Positions 33,058-41,432 of a stretch of DNA of 64,000 nucleotides are shown piece after piece. This DNA comes from Microbacteriaceae bacterium VKM Ac-2854. GTDB taxonomy: Bacteria; Actinomycetota; Actinomycetes; Actinomycetales; Microbacteriaceae. How positions within the stretch are numbered: the first letter of the stretch is position 1; each line of letters opens with the position of its first letter. The stretch spans positions 62,001-126,000 of the forward strand of contig JABMLH010000004.1 of NCBI GenBank assembly GCA_013205085.1, written 5' to 3'. The notes beneath the pieces are model-generated. The model saw nothing but the letters and a program-made list of their open reading frames with translations, had not been told where the DNA came from and did not search any database. The position numbers and the translations under genes were made by a program.

Positions 33058-33885
33058 TCAGGCCAGTTGGGTCCCGGCGACGCGGAGCAGTTCGAGCCGG
33101 TCGGCGGCGTCGGATCCGCGTGCCGCGGTGTAGACCACGATCCGCAGATCCTCACACGAAACGGTGAGCACGTCGCAGTCCAGCTCGACGGTGCCGACCG
33201 AGGTGCGGATGCGTTTGCGCTCCGAGCGGAAGGGCACGACCCTCGCCTGCATCCAGATCCGCTCGAACGCGGGACTCTGCGCGCGGAGGTCAGCGATCAG
33301 CCGCGCGAGGCCTCGATCCTCCGCGTACCGCGTCGCGGCCAGACGCAGGTCGGAGACGAGCGCCGCCTCGAAGTGCTCGAGCAGACCCTCGGCGTGCTCG
33401 ATGCCCGCGACTGCGGTCATGAAGTGGCGCCACGCGATGTTGCGGTCGCGCCCCACGAGATCCTCGCCCTGGCCCAGCAGGGCCCGCCAGAGCGGATTCG
33501 GGTGCAGGAGGGTCCACTCGGCCGAGAAGATCGCGAGCGGCACGTCGCCCAGTCGGTCCACCATCCGCTGCACCCCCGGCGAGATGTGCACCGGGACGGA
33601 TCCCTCGCTCGGCGCGCGCAGGCCCGCCGCGGTGTAGAGGTGGCCGGTCTCACCGGCGTCCAGCCGCAGCGCCCTGGCCAGGCTCGCGACGACCTGGGCG
33701 GACGGCGCGGAGGCGCGGCCCTGCTCCAGGCGGACGATGTAGTCGACGCTCAGGCCCGCCAGCATCGCGAGTTCCTCGCGGCGCAGGCCTGGACTTTTGC
33801 GGTTGCCGCCCGGCAGCCCCGCCTCGGTGGGGTCGAGCCTGTCGCGCCACGCGCGCAGCACCGTAGCCAGTTCGCCGCGTTCCAT
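33058..33885 (-). CDS. XRE-family regulator with MmyB-like ligand domain
   Basis: A 275-residue regulator. Residues about 30-85 are an XRE helix-turn-helix (SPGLRREELAMLAGLSVDYI, VRLEQGRASAPSAQVVASLA), and about 105-275 an MmyB-like PAS-type ligand pocket (DVPLAIFSAEWTLLHPNPLW). Such genes commonly sit next to and opposite a short-chain dehydrogenase they control, exactly as here: the SDR gene at 33987 diverges from it across 101 bases. The ligand may be a fatty acid-like molecule, known for one member. Confidence 0.88.
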   Translation of the reverse strand: MERGELATVLRAWRDRLDPTEAGLPGGNRKSPGLRREELAMLAGLSVDYIVRLEQGRASAPSAQVVASLARALRLDAGETGHLYTAAGLRAPSEGSVPVHISPGVQRMVDRLGDVPLAIFSAEWTLLHPNPLWRALLGQGEDLVGRDRNIAWRHFMTAVAGIEHAEGLLEHFEAALVSDLRLAATRYAEDRGLARLIADLRAQSPAFERIWMQARVVPFRSERKRIRTSVGTVELDCDVLTVSCEDLRIVVYTAARGSDAADRLELLRVAGTQLA

Positions 33886-33986
33886 TGCTCCAGTCTGCGC
33901 CCGCTCGGCGGCGACCGGGTGGTATCGCGCGTCCCACCGAACGGCGGGGCCTGTTCGCTGCTGCCGAGCGGGCCCACGCTGGGGCC
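33886..33986. promoter_or_regulatory. Shared control region of the XRE and SDR genes
   Basis: GCCCGCTCGGCGGC (33899-33912) and GCTGCCGAGCGGGC (33960-33973) form a near-perfect inverted repeat 47 bases apart, with GGTGG and CCACC nested inside. The spacing could allow looping by the XRE regulator between the two divergent promoters. Binding is inferred. Confidence 0.4.
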
Positions 33987-34682
33987 ATGACAATCACCCT
34001 GATCACCGGCGGCAACCGAGGCCTCGGCCTCGAGACCGCACGCCGCCTCCTCGCCCTCGGCCACACCGTGTACATCGGCAGCCGCGACCTCGCCGCGGGA
34101 ACCGCCGTCGCCGAGTCCATCGGCGCCCGCGCCGTGCAACTGGACACCACCTCCGATTCGTCCGTGGCCGCGGCCGCCGCGTTCATCCGCGAGCAGGAAG
34201 GCGCGCTCGACGTGCTGGTGAACAACGCCGGCATCAGCGGGCCGTTCGCCGAGCCGCTCGAGATCACCGGGCCGGACGCGCTCGCCGTCTTCGACGTGAA
34301 CGTCGCCGGCATCGTACGGACGGTGCACGCATTCGCGCCGCTGCTGGCCGACTCCGCGCATCCGCGGATCGTCAACGTCTCCAGCGGGCTCGGCTCGATC
34401 GCCGCGGTGCGCGACGAGACGCGCGTCGAGTCGACCCTGAACACACTGATCTACTCGGCGTCGAAGTCGGCGGTCGTGATGCTCACGGTGCAGTACTCGC
34501 GGGCGCTACCGGGAGCGCTGGTGAACGCGGCCGACCCGGGTTACACCGCCACCGACTTCAACCACCACAACGGAACGCAGACCGTGACCGAGGGCACCGA
34601 CGCGATCGTGCGCCTGGCCACCCTCGGTGACGACGGCCCGACCGGCGGGTACTTCGACCGGGCGGGCGTCGCCGCCTGGTGA
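33987..34682 (+). CDS. Short-chain dehydrogenase/reductase
   Basis: A 231-residue classical SDR: cofactor motif ITGGNRGLGLETARRL, VNNAGISGP, catalytic Ser in VNVSSGLGSIA and Tyr-Lys in YSASKSAVVML. The ATG at 33987 follows GGGG. Substrate is unknown; the divergent XRE regulator probably induces it when a related compound appears. A type B palindrome follows its stop. Confidence 0.9.
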   Translation: MTITLITGGNRGLGLETARRLLALGHTVYIGSRDLAAGTAVAESIGARAVQLDTTSDSSVAAAAAFIREQEGALDVLVNNAGISGPFAEPLEITGPDALAVFDVNVAGIVRTVHAFAPLLADSAHPRIVNVSSGLGSIAAVRDETRVESTLNTLIYSASKSAVVMLTVQYSRALPGALVNAADPGYTATDFNHHNGTQTVTEGTDAIVRLATLGDDGPTGGYFDRAGVAAW

Positions 34683-34691
34683 TGCTCCCCT

Positions 34692-34758
34692 CCCCGCGAG
34701 ATGCCACTTGTGTACGCCCCGGACGGCGTGGCGCGTACGAAAGAGGCATCTCGCGGGG
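34692..34758. repeat. Palindromic element family B, copy 2
   Basis: CCCCGCGAGATGCCACTTGT at 34692-34711 faces GAAAGAGGCATCTCGCGGGG ending at 34758. It is immediately downstream of the SDR gene and 47 bases before the glutathione peroxidase start. Confidence 0.8.
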
Positions 34759-34805
34759 ATGAGGAGGAGCCCCTATGGGCGAGGGCGAATAGCTAGGCTC
34801 TACAC

Positions 34806-35294
34806 GTGACGGATATCTACGACATCGAGTTCGAGACGGCCACCGGCGAGACGACCACCCTCGCCCCCTATCGCGACACGCTGCTGCTGGTCGTGAATGT
34901 CGCCAGCAAGTGCGGCCTCACGCCGCAGTACGGCGAGCTGCAGACCCTGAACGAGACGTACGACGGCCTCGCGATCGTCGGCTTCCCGTGCAACCAGTTC
35001 GCCGGCCAGGAGCCGGGCACGAACGAGGAGATCCAGGAGTTCTGCTCGACGACGTACGGCGTCGACTTCCCGGTCTTCGCCAAGATCGGCGTCAACGGCG
35101 CAGCGCGGCACCCGCTCTACGCCGAGCTGACCCAGGCGCAGGACGCCGCGGGCGAAGCCGGCGACGTGGCGTGGAACTTCGAGAAGTTCCTGATCAAGGA
35201 CGGCGCCGTCGTGGCGCGGGTGCGGCCGAAGGAGTCGCCTTCGACGCCGGAGTTCGTCGCGTTGATCGAGGAGAACCTGGCCGTCACGGCGTAA
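34806..35294 (+). CDS. Glutathione peroxidase-family thiol peroxidase
   Basis: A 162-residue member of the glutathione peroxidase family using Cys instead of selenocysteine. The active-site set is visible: Cys in NVASKCGLTPQY, Gln in FPCNQFAGQEPG, and Trp/Asn in VAWNFEKFLI. Actinobacteria lack glutathione, so electrons probably come from thioredoxin, with the second Cys in FPCNQ as a possible resolving residue. It reduces hydroperoxides in the cytoplasm. The start is a GTG at 34806. Confidence 0.92.
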   Translation: MTDIYDIEFETATGETTTLAPYRDTLLLVVNVASKCGLTPQYGELQTLNETYDGLAIVGFPCNQFAGQEPGTNEEIQEFCSTTYGVDFPVFAKIGVNGAARHPLYAELTQAQDAAGEAGDVAWNFEKFLIKDGAVVARVRPKESPSTPEFVALIEENLAVTA

Positions 35295-35352
35295 CCGCCC
35301 ATCAGAGCGATCGACAGCTCTCCTCAGCGCTGCCGCCTCGGCTGGTGCGTGG

Positions 35353-35934
35353 TTACGGGATGGGCGTGGCCTCGAAGGTCACCTCGTCGTCATCCGAGCG
35401 CAGCACCAAGGTGCTGCCGTCGAGGGTGAAGGTCATCGGGCGGCTGATGAAGTCGGTCGCCCAGGTCTCGGCTGCAGCCGTCGCGCCCATGCACCCCATC
35501 AGGGTCATCATGGGCCCGGCCACCGTGGGCGTGAGCGTGTCTCCGTCGAGCAGCAGCGAAATGTTGAGGGCGTTGCACGGCGTCGCCACCCCGATGGCCA
35601 GGTTCGCGCCGTTGTCGTACTCGGGGTTCATGGGCGGAGAGAAGCGCACCAGCAGGGGTAGGGACGTCAGCCAGGGCATCGGCTCTGCGCCGTCACTGCC
35701 GCTGGTGGAGGTGTAGAGCACGCAGCCGAACGGTGTCGGCTCCGCGCCCGCGTCGCAGGGGTAGCGCATCCGATCGTCGTCGCTCGGCGCGGGCTCCGGC
35801 CTCCACTCGGCCAAGGGCACGTCCTGCACGCCGGGCGGCAGGGTCGAGGTCGGCGTCGGCGTCGGTTCCGACGTCGCTGCCGAACACCCGCTCACCGCGA
35901 GAACCAGCGCAACCGCCACCAGCATCCGCCGCAT
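35353..35934 (-). CDS. META-domain lipoprotein (HslJ-like)
   Basis: A 193-residue lipoprotein. The signal peptide MRRMLVAVALVLAVSGCSA ends in the lipobox VSGC. After a Thr/Pro linker (TPTPTSTLPPG) comes a Cys-containing extracytoplasmic part, and the last 85 residues have META-domain features: ATPCNALNISLLLDGDTLT, MTLMGCMGATAAAETW, then TLDGSTLVLRSDDDEVTFEA. META domains are found in heat-shock or motility-related lipoproteins, with function unclear. ATG at 35934 gives the shortest complete signal peptide. Confidence 0.75.
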   Translation of the reverse strand: MRRMLVAVALVLAVSGCSAATSEPTPTPTSTLPPGVQDVPLAEWRPEPAPSDDDRMRYPCDAGAEPTPFGCVLYTSTSGSDGAEPMPWLTSLPLLVRFSPPMNPEYDNGANLAIGVATPCNALNISLLLDGDTLTPTVAGPMMTLMGCMGATAAAETWATDFISRPMTFTLDGSTLVLRSDDDEVTFEATPIP

Positions 35935-36005
35935 CCGAACCCCCGTCCTCACTCGGCAGCGTAGCGCGACACGTGCCCGAAACGCGGGCCGCCTACGGTG
36001 ATCGC

Positions 36006-37394
36006 ATGCAGAAGAAGAGGATGCGGCTGGGCCTGTTCGAAGTCGCCTCGCCGCAGGTCGGCGGCACCCTGAGCTGGCCGCACCCGCGCAGCGAGTCCAC
36101 CCGTTTCGCCGAGCTGGACTACTGGATCCACATCGCCCACGTGCTCGAAGACGGCGGCTTCGACTTCCTCTTCTTCGCCGACGGCTACGGCTATCCGTTC
36201 ACCGGCGGCGACCTGCCCGACACCGCGATCCGCGGCGGCATCAACTTCCCCTCCCTCGACCCATCGCTGTACATCCCGACCCTCGCCCGCGAGACCGAGC
36301 GGCTCGGCTTCGTGGTGACCAGCTCGACCGGGCTCGACCACCCCGCGCAGACCGCGCGCCGCTTCGCCACGCTCGATCACCTCACCGGCGGGCGGATCGG
36401 CTGGAACATCGTCACCGGGGCGTCGCAGGATGCGGTTGCCGCGCTGTTCGGGCACGACGCGATGGCGCAGCACGCCGACCGCTACGCGGCGGCGAACGAG
36501 TACGTCGATGTCGCCCTCCAGCTCTGGGAGGGCAGCTGGGAGGACGACGCCGTGCTCGCCGACAAGGCCACCGCCACCTACGCCGATCCCACGAAACTGC
36601 ACCGGGTCGAGCACAGCGGCGACTACTACCGCTCCTCCGGCTACCTCGCCGCGCCGCCCTCTCCCCAGCGCACGCCGTTGCTGTTCCAGGCCGGCACCTC
36701 GGCGCCCGGGCGCGAGCTCGCGGCCACGAACGCGGAGTGCGTCTTCGTACAGGGCACCACACCGGCGCTGACGGCTGCGGCCGTGACGGACATCCGCGCG
36801 CGGGCGGCGGCGCACGGTCGCGATCCGGAGTCGATCGCGATCCTGGTCGGCGTGACCGTGGTGGTCGCGCCGACGCACGAGGAGGCGGTGGCCAAGCGTG
36901 CGGAGTTCGACGCGCTGCAGAGTGACGAGGTCGTGGCGACGCTGTACGCCGGGAACACGGGCATCGACCTGCTCGCGCTCGATCCCGACGGCGACTTGAC
37001 GCAGGCACTGGAGGGCGGCAAGGCCGGCCAGATGGGCGTCTCGAACATCGAGCGCTTCCTTCCGCGCGACGGCAAGCCGGGCCCGACCGTGCGCGAGATC
37101 CTCGACCAGCTGCGCGGCCGCGGCACCCGCGGATTCCAGGTGACGGGATCCACGGAGGAGGTGGCGGATGCGTTGGAGGAGCTGATGGACGCGACCGGCC
37201 TCGACGGCTTCCTGCTGGAGCAGACCGTCAGCCCCGGCGACATCGAGGACTTCACCACCCTCGTCGTCCCCGAGCTGCGCTCTCGCGGCCGCGTGCCGGT
37301 CGCCCCCGACGCCGGCCCCACCTTCCGCGAACGCATGACCGGCGGCTCCCGCCGCCTCGCGCCCAGCCACCGCGGCGCGGCGTACTCGCGCTGA
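36006..37394 (+). CDS. NtaA/SnaA/DszA-family FMN-dependent monooxygenase
   Basis: A 462-residue luciferase-like monooxygenase of the NtaA/SnaA/DszA group (bacterial two-component enzymes using reduced FMN from a separate reductase). Landmarks: LGLFEVASPQVGGTLSWPHP, FDFLFFADGYGYPF, TGLDHPAQTARRFATLDHLT, GRIGWNIVTGASQDAVAALFG, and TPLLFQAGTSAPGRELAA. Relatives oxidise nitrilotriacetate, sulfur compounds or long alkanes. No reductase gene is adjacent. A type A palindrome separates it from the convergent sigma gene. Confidence 0.88.
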   Translation: MQKKRMRLGLFEVASPQVGGTLSWPHPRSESTRFAELDYWIHIAHVLEDGGFDFLFFADGYGYPFTGGDLPDTAIRGGINFPSLDPSLYIPTLARETERLGFVVTSSTGLDHPAQTARRFATLDHLTGGRIGWNIVTGASQDAVAALFGHDAMAQHADRYAAANEYVDVALQLWEGSWEDDAVLADKATATYADPTKLHRVEHSGDYYRSSGYLAAPPSPQRTPLLFQAGTSAPGRELAATNAECVFVQGTTPALTAAAVTDIRARAAAHGRDPESIAILVGVTVVVAPTHEEAVAKRAEFDALQSDEVVATLYAGNTGIDLLALDPDGDLTQALEGGKAGQMGVSNIERFLPRDGKPGPTVREILDQLRGRGTRGFQVTGSTEEVADALEELMDATGLDGFLLEQTVSPGDIEDFTTLVVPELRSRGRVPVAPDAGPTFRERMTGGSRRLAPSHRGAAYSR

Positions 37395-37410
37395 CGCCGC
37401 CCCTCCTCTG

Positions 37411-37452
37411 CGAAAAGTTGCAGGTCAACGCGAGTCGGCCTGCAACTTTTCG
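37411..37452. repeat. Palindromic element family A, copy 2
   Basis: CGAAAAGTTGCAGG (37411-37424) and CCTGCAACTTTTCG (37439-37452) pair exactly. Its central bases, read on the minus strand, match those of copy 1. It lies between two convergent genes and could act as a bidirectional terminator. Confidence 0.8.
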
Positions 37453-37453
37453 C

Positions 37454-38659
37454 TCAGGGGCGCTCAGGGCGCGCCGCTCGGGCGGCGAGCCAGGCGCGCG
37501 TCGGGGCGTCCGTCGTGAGGGACAGCGCGCGGGCGTAGGCGGCGGAGGCGTCGCGGCCGGCGGCCGAGAGGAGTGCGGCGCGGGTGGCCCACGCCGGCTG
37601 GAACCGTTCGGCGCCCGGGATCGCGTCCAGAGCCGCCAGGCCCGCCACCGGCGACTCGACCCGGGCGATCGCGGCGGCGAGCGCCACCCGGGCGCCGAGG
37701 GTCGGGGTGTCGGCGACCAGCGCCTCGTACAAGCTACGGATCGCCGCCCAGTCCGTCGGCCCCGGCGCCGTGTGCGCCGACTGGATCGCCGCCTCCCACT
37801 GGAACCGCCCCGGCGAGCCGAGCGCGGCCGCCGTGCGCAGCATCCGCTCGCCGTCCGCGATCATCGCGGCGTCCCAGCGCGACGCATCCTGCTCGTCCAG
37901 CGGGATGAACACCCCCGGCACCCGGGAGCCGGCGCGCGCCAGGTTCAGGGTGAGCAGCGCCGCGAGGCCCCACGCCTCGGGTTCGGCGCCGAGCAGCGTC
38001 GCCGCGGTCACCGCGAGGTAGCGCGCCTCGTCCGCCATCGACAACCGCACCTCGGGACCTGCGACCAGACCCTCGATCGTGTAGGCGGCGTAGATCGCCT
38101 CCAGCACCGGCGGCAGCCGAGCCGGCATGTCCGCACGGTTCGGGATGCGGAACGGGATGCCCGCGTCGCGGATCCGCTTCTTCGCCCGCACGAGGCGCTG
38201 CGCCATCGTCGGCCCGGGCACCGCGAAGGCCGAGCCGATCTGCGCGGCCTCGAAGCCGAGCACGGTCTGCAGCATCAGCGGCGCGCGGATGCCCACCTCG
38301 ACGGCCGGATGCGCGCACGCGAAGAGGAGTTCGAGCCGCTTGTCCGGGATCGCGTCGAGATCGACGTCCTGTCGCACGCCGTAGACGTCTTCCAGCGGGG
38401 CCGAGGTGCGGTGCGCCGCCGAACCGAGCAGATCACGTTGCCGGTTGCGGGCGACCGTGAGCAGCCAGGCGGCCGGGTTGTCGGGTACGCCCGACTCCGA
38501 CCAGGTGCGCAGGGCGCGCTCGAACGCGTCGGCCAGCGCATCCTCTGCCAGCGCGAGGTCACGGGTCGGCGCCGCCAGCAGGGCGAGCAGCCGGCCGTAG
38601 GAGGCACGCGCCGCGGATTCCGCCGCGGCGCGCGCCTGCCCGTGGGCTACGACGTCCAC
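37454..38659 (-). CDS. ECF42-type RNA polymerase sigma factor with C-terminal helical repeat domain
   Basis: A 401-residue sigma factor. Residues about 15-80 are region 2 (LALAEDALADAFERALRTWS) and 105-170 region 4 (QTVLGFEAAQIGSAFAVPGP, TMAQRLVRAKKRIRDAG). The last 220 residues are the helical TPR-like extension of ECF42 (GLAALLTLNLARAGSRVPGV, YEALVADTPTLGARVALAAA). ECF42 factors have no anti-sigma factor and control neighbouring DGPF-domain genes; the DGPF gene at 38647 overlaps it by 13 bases upstream in the same operon. Confidence 0.9.
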   Translation of the reverse strand: MDVVAHGQARAAAESAARASYGRLLALLAAPTRDLALAEDALADAFERALRTWSESGVPDNPAAWLLTVARNRQRDLLGSAAHRTSAPLEDVYGVRQDVDLDAIPDKRLELLFACAHPAVEVGIRAPLMLQTVLGFEAAQIGSAFAVPGPTMAQRLVRAKKRIRDAGIPFRIPNRADMPARLPPVLEAIYAAYTIEGLVAGPEVRLSMADEARYLAVTAATLLGAEPEAWGLAALLTLNLARAGSRVPGVFIPLDEQDASRWDAAMIADGERMLRTAAALGSPGRFQWEAAIQSAHTAPGPTDWAAIRSLYEALVADTPTLGARVALAAAIARVESPVAGLAALDAIPGAERFQPAWATRAALLSAAGRDASAAYARALSLTTDAPTRAWLAARAARPERP

Positions 38660-39021
38660 GATCCGTCCTCGACGTGGGTCGCGCCGGGCCGGATCTCGAT
38701 CGGACCCCAGTACGCGCTCGGCGCCTTCTCGGCCCAGGCGATCGCCGCGTCGAGGTCGGGCACGTCGATCACGAAGGTGCCGCCGAGCTGCTCTTTGGTG
38801 TCGGCGTACGGACCGTCCTGAACGGTGAGCGCCCCGTTCACCAGCCGCAGCGTCGAGGTCGCCGACGACGGCTGCAGCACCTCCCCCGAGACGAGCACCC
38901 CCGCGTCGTGCGCAGCACGCGCATACGCCTGGAACGCCGCCTGCCCCTCGGCGAGCGCCGCCTCATCCAGCTCGCCGCTCGCCTGCATCTCCGGATAGTG
39001 CATCAACAGTGTGTACCGCAT
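38647..39021 (-). CDS. DGPF (YCII-related) domain protein, ECF42 partner
   Basis: A 124-residue YCII-fold protein with MRYTLLMHYPEMQASG at the start, the DGPF-type motif in VQDGPYADTKEQLGG, and FVIDVPDLDAAIAWAEKAP. DGPF genes are the standard neighbours and targets of ECF42 sigma factors; their biochemical role is unsettled. It overlaps the start of the sigma gene by 13 bases, ensuring joint expression. Confidence 0.9.
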   Translation of the reverse strand: MRYTLLMHYPEMQASGELDEAALAEGQAAFQAYARAAHDAGVLVSGEVLQPSSATSTLRLVNGALTVQDGPYADTKEQLGGTFVIDVPDLDAAIAWAEKAPSAYWGPIEIRPGATHVEDGSWTS

Positions 39022-39091
39022 GGTCGTGGTTCCCTTTCCTTCGGTGTGTCTTTCCCTGTTGACGATCGGCGCGCCTCCCGATCGACACCCC

Positions 39092-39140
39092 TGGCGAAAA
39101 GTTGCAGCCCTCGACGGGTGAGGGCTGCAACTTTTCGCCA
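39092..39140. repeat. Palindromic element family A, copy 3
   Basis: Exact 20-base arms, TGGCGAAAAGTTGCAGCCCT (39092-39111) and its complement (39121-39140), with a 9-base loop. It lies between dgt and the DGPF gene, both on the minus strand. Confidence 0.85.
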
Positions 39141-39213
39141 GAGGAGGGGCCCGACGGGTCGCGGCGGGACCGGGCGGAGGGGCGGGACTGGGAAGGCGGG
39201 GCGGGGCGCGGCG

Positions 39214-40857
39214 TCACACGGCGCCGCCGAAGGCCCAGGGTTCGCGGTCGCCGCGGAGGCGGGCGGCCAGGGCGATGGCCTGCTCGTCGGTCAAGGAGGC
39301 GACGTAGTCGAGGATGCCGCGGGCACGGCCGAGGCGCACCAGGGAGGCCGGATCGGCGGCGTCGGCCGGCAGCCACTCCGGCGCATCGACGCGCAGGCGG
39401 AAGTAGCCGTCGGTCGCCAGCTCGATCAGGTCGAGCAGTTTCTGCGGCGCGCGGGCGCCGTCGCGCGCATCCGACAGCCACGAGTCCAGGTGCGTGACCA
39501 GCACGTCGAGCACCCGCGACTGCCCGCGCTGGTAGGTCGCGAAGTCGGGCCGGTCGATCACGAAACGTGTGTGCACGAACTTCAGCACCGCGACGTCGTG
39601 CCAGGCATCCGGCAGCAGCGAGACGTGGCCGCTGCGCACGTTCGGCTCGGCCAGCACCAGCACCGACTGCTGCAGCCGCGCGATCCACGTCGACACGAAC
39701 CGCTCGATGTTGCGCTCGGTCTGCGTCGAGCCGTCGAACGGAACCGCGAGCAGCCCCTCCACCAGCTCGGTCGCCACGCGCTCGACGGAGGAGCGGAACA
39801 ACTCGTCGCCCGCGATCCACGGATCCCGCGCCACGAGTCGCCGGCGCAGCATCTCCAGCGAGTGGCCGGGCGCGCGACCCCAGAGCTCGGAGGCGTCCAG
39901 CGCGGCGAGCGCCGTCTGCTCGCGCAGGAACGCGCGGAACTCCACGGCCACCGCCGCCTGCTGCAGCACGCCGGCTCGGTAGAAGTCGTCGAGGTCGTGC
40001 AGCGAGTACGCGATGTCGTCGGCGACGTCCATCACCGAGCACTCGAGGGTCTGCTGCCAGGGGGCGATCGCGGCGAAGTTGCTGCGCGCATCCAGCAGGT
40101 CGTGCAGGTCGAGCGTGTACGCCGAGAACTTGGGCGGCGCGGTCTCCCACTGCGAGGCGGTGGAGCCGCGCGGCAGCTCGGTGGGGTCGTTCGTCTCGAG
40201 GTCGGGGCGGCACTGGAACCGACCCCACGGATACTTCAGCACGGCGGCGCGGGAGGCTGCGGTGAGGTTCAGCCCGGCCTCGACGGTCTCGCAGACGTCG
40301 AGCTCGGAGAGGATGCGGAACGACTGCGCGTTGCCCTCGAAGCCCTCGGCCAACCCGAGCCGCTCGCGCGCGAGCCGGTCGAGCACCTGCTCGCCGAGGT
40401 GGCCGAACGGCGGATGCCCGAGGTCGTGCGCGCTCGCGGCGGCCTGGACGACGACGGGATCGCAGCCGCCCAGCCGGTCGACGAGGTCGCGCTGGGCCCG
40501 ATCCGTTGTGGTCAGCTGCATCGCGATCGCGCGGGCGACGGCCGTGACCTTGATCGAGTGCGTCAGCCGGTTGTGCACCACCTGGCCGACGCCGCTGGGC
40601 GAGATCACCTGGGTCACGGCGGAGAGCCGGGCGAAGTACGGGGAGAAGCGGATCCGCTCGAGGTCGACCCTGTACTCCGGGAACTCCTCGCCCGTGGAGA
40701 AGCGGTCGACCGCCTCCGGGATGCGCCGCTCGCGCCGCCAGTCGCGCGGGCGCGCGGCACCGGGACCGATGGTGTGCAGGCCGCCGGTGTCGGCGCTGAC
40801 GGGCACAGCATTGTTCGGGGTGGCACTCAGGGGAATGGGCTGTGCGGCCTCGCTCAT
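39214..40857 (-). CDS. dgt: Deoxyguanosinetriphosphate triphosphohydrolase-like protein
   Basis: A 547-residue HD-domain triphosphohydrolase that cleaves dNTPs to nucleoside and triphosphate. HD metal ligands are visible: HNRLTHSIKVTAVARAI, AAASAHDLGHPPFGHLGE, and MDVADDIAYSLHDLDDF. The dNTP motifs FEGNAQSFRILSEL and NLTAASRAAVLKYPWG also fit. The N-terminal 35 residues are a variable tail. ATG at 40857 was chosen as later frame codons upstream are repeat-derived (element C). It may limit dNTP pools or act in phage defence, as shown for some relatives. Confidence 0.9.
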   Translation of the reverse strand: MSEAAQPIPLSATPNNAVPVSADTGGLHTIGPGAARPRDWRRERRIPEAVDRFSTGEEFPEYRVDLERIRFSPYFARLSAVTQVISPSGVGQVVHNRLTHSIKVTAVARAIAMQLTTTDRAQRDLVDRLGGCDPVVVQAAASAHDLGHPPFGHLGEQVLDRLARERLGLAEGFEGNAQSFRILSELDVCETVEAGLNLTAASRAAVLKYPWGRFQCRPDLETNDPTELPRGSTASQWETAPPKFSAYTLDLHDLLDARSNFAAIAPWQQTLECSVMDVADDIAYSLHDLDDFYRAGVLQQAAVAVEFRAFLREQTALAALDASELWGRAPGHSLEMLRRRLVARDPWIAGDELFRSSVERVATELVEGLLAVPFDGSTQTERNIERFVSTWIARLQQSVLVLAEPNVRSGHVSLLPDAWHDVAVLKFVHTRFVIDRPDFATYQRGQSRVLDVLVTHLDSWLSDARDGARAPQKLLDLIELATDGYFRLRVDAPEWLPADAADPASLVRLGRARGILDYVASLTDEQAIALAARLRGDREPWAFGGAV

Positions 40858-40910
40858 GGGTTCAGGGTAGCGAGGTGGTCTGCGGGGCGAGGCGCGGCGG
40901 GCGACCGAGC

Positions 40911-41030
40911 CGGAAATGCAGGGTGCGCGGCGGTGTTGACGTGCGCATCCGTGTACTCCGCCCTCATTCCCCGCCACGCCCTGCATTTCCGCCACGCCCT
41001 GCATCCCCCGCCACGCCCTGCATTTCCGCG
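40911..41030. repeat. Element family C, copy 1, with tandem CCCTGCATTTCCG units
   Basis: CGGAAATGCAGGG at 40911-40923 faces three tandem units near 40974-41030, each CCACGCCCTGCATTTCCG or a close variant. The whole is about 120 bases and lies between dgt and the DUF2809 gene. The other copy, in opposite orientation, is at 54140-54241. Confidence 0.75.
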
Positions 41031-41039
41031 GATCGCCGT

Positions 41040-41432
41040 TCAGCCGCCGGATCGGGAGGGAACGGATGCACGCCGTGGGCGGACAACCGTGTCGACGACC
41101 CACGCTGCGCACGCTCCCGCCGCGTACGCGATCAGGTCGGTCCAAACGAAGGTCACTCCGGTGATCAGCCGCAGCGGCGACCACCACGACACCAGCACCG
41201 CGGCGACGCCGAACAACTGCAGCAGCTCCATCAGCGCGGACCAGGCGAAGGCGATCGCGGCGACGCGACGGGACGGAAGCCGTGGCGCGACGAAGGCGAC
41301 GAGGAGGTACACGAGCACGGTGTACAGCACACCGCCGGCGAGGTCGCCGAGCACCCCACCGAGCCCGAAGCGCAGCAGCAGGCCCAGGCCCAGCACCACG
41401 ACCGCGGCGAGCGCCAGGCCCAGCCGCCTCAT
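41040..41432 (-). CDS. DUF2809 (VanZ-like) membrane protein
   Basis: A 130-residue protein with about four membrane helices: LGLALAAVVVLGLGLLLRFG, GGVLYTVLVYLLVAFVAPRL, AIAFAWSALMELLQLFGVAA, FVWTDLIAYAAGACAAWVVD. The spacing and the WTDLIAYAAG motif fit DUF2809, a VanZ-like family of unknown function. Its start overlaps the stop of the upstream gene (ATGA at 41429-41432), so the two are coupled. Confidence 0.8.
   Translation of the reverse strand: MRRLGLALAAVVVLGLGLLLRFGLGGVLGDLAGGVLYTVLVYLLVAFVAPRLPSRRVAAIAFAWSALMELLQLFGVAAVLVSWWSPLRLITGVTFVWTDLIAYAAGACAAWVVDTVVRPRRASVPSRSGG

Noticed and set aside
31902-33155. Upstream extension of oleBC through oleA
   Set aside because: The extra part is a wrong-frame reading of oleA; the GTGA overlap fixes the oleBC start at 31901.
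40974-41030. Three tandem units considered as a CRISPR-like array
   Set aside because: Units are contiguous with no spacers, and no cas genes are present.
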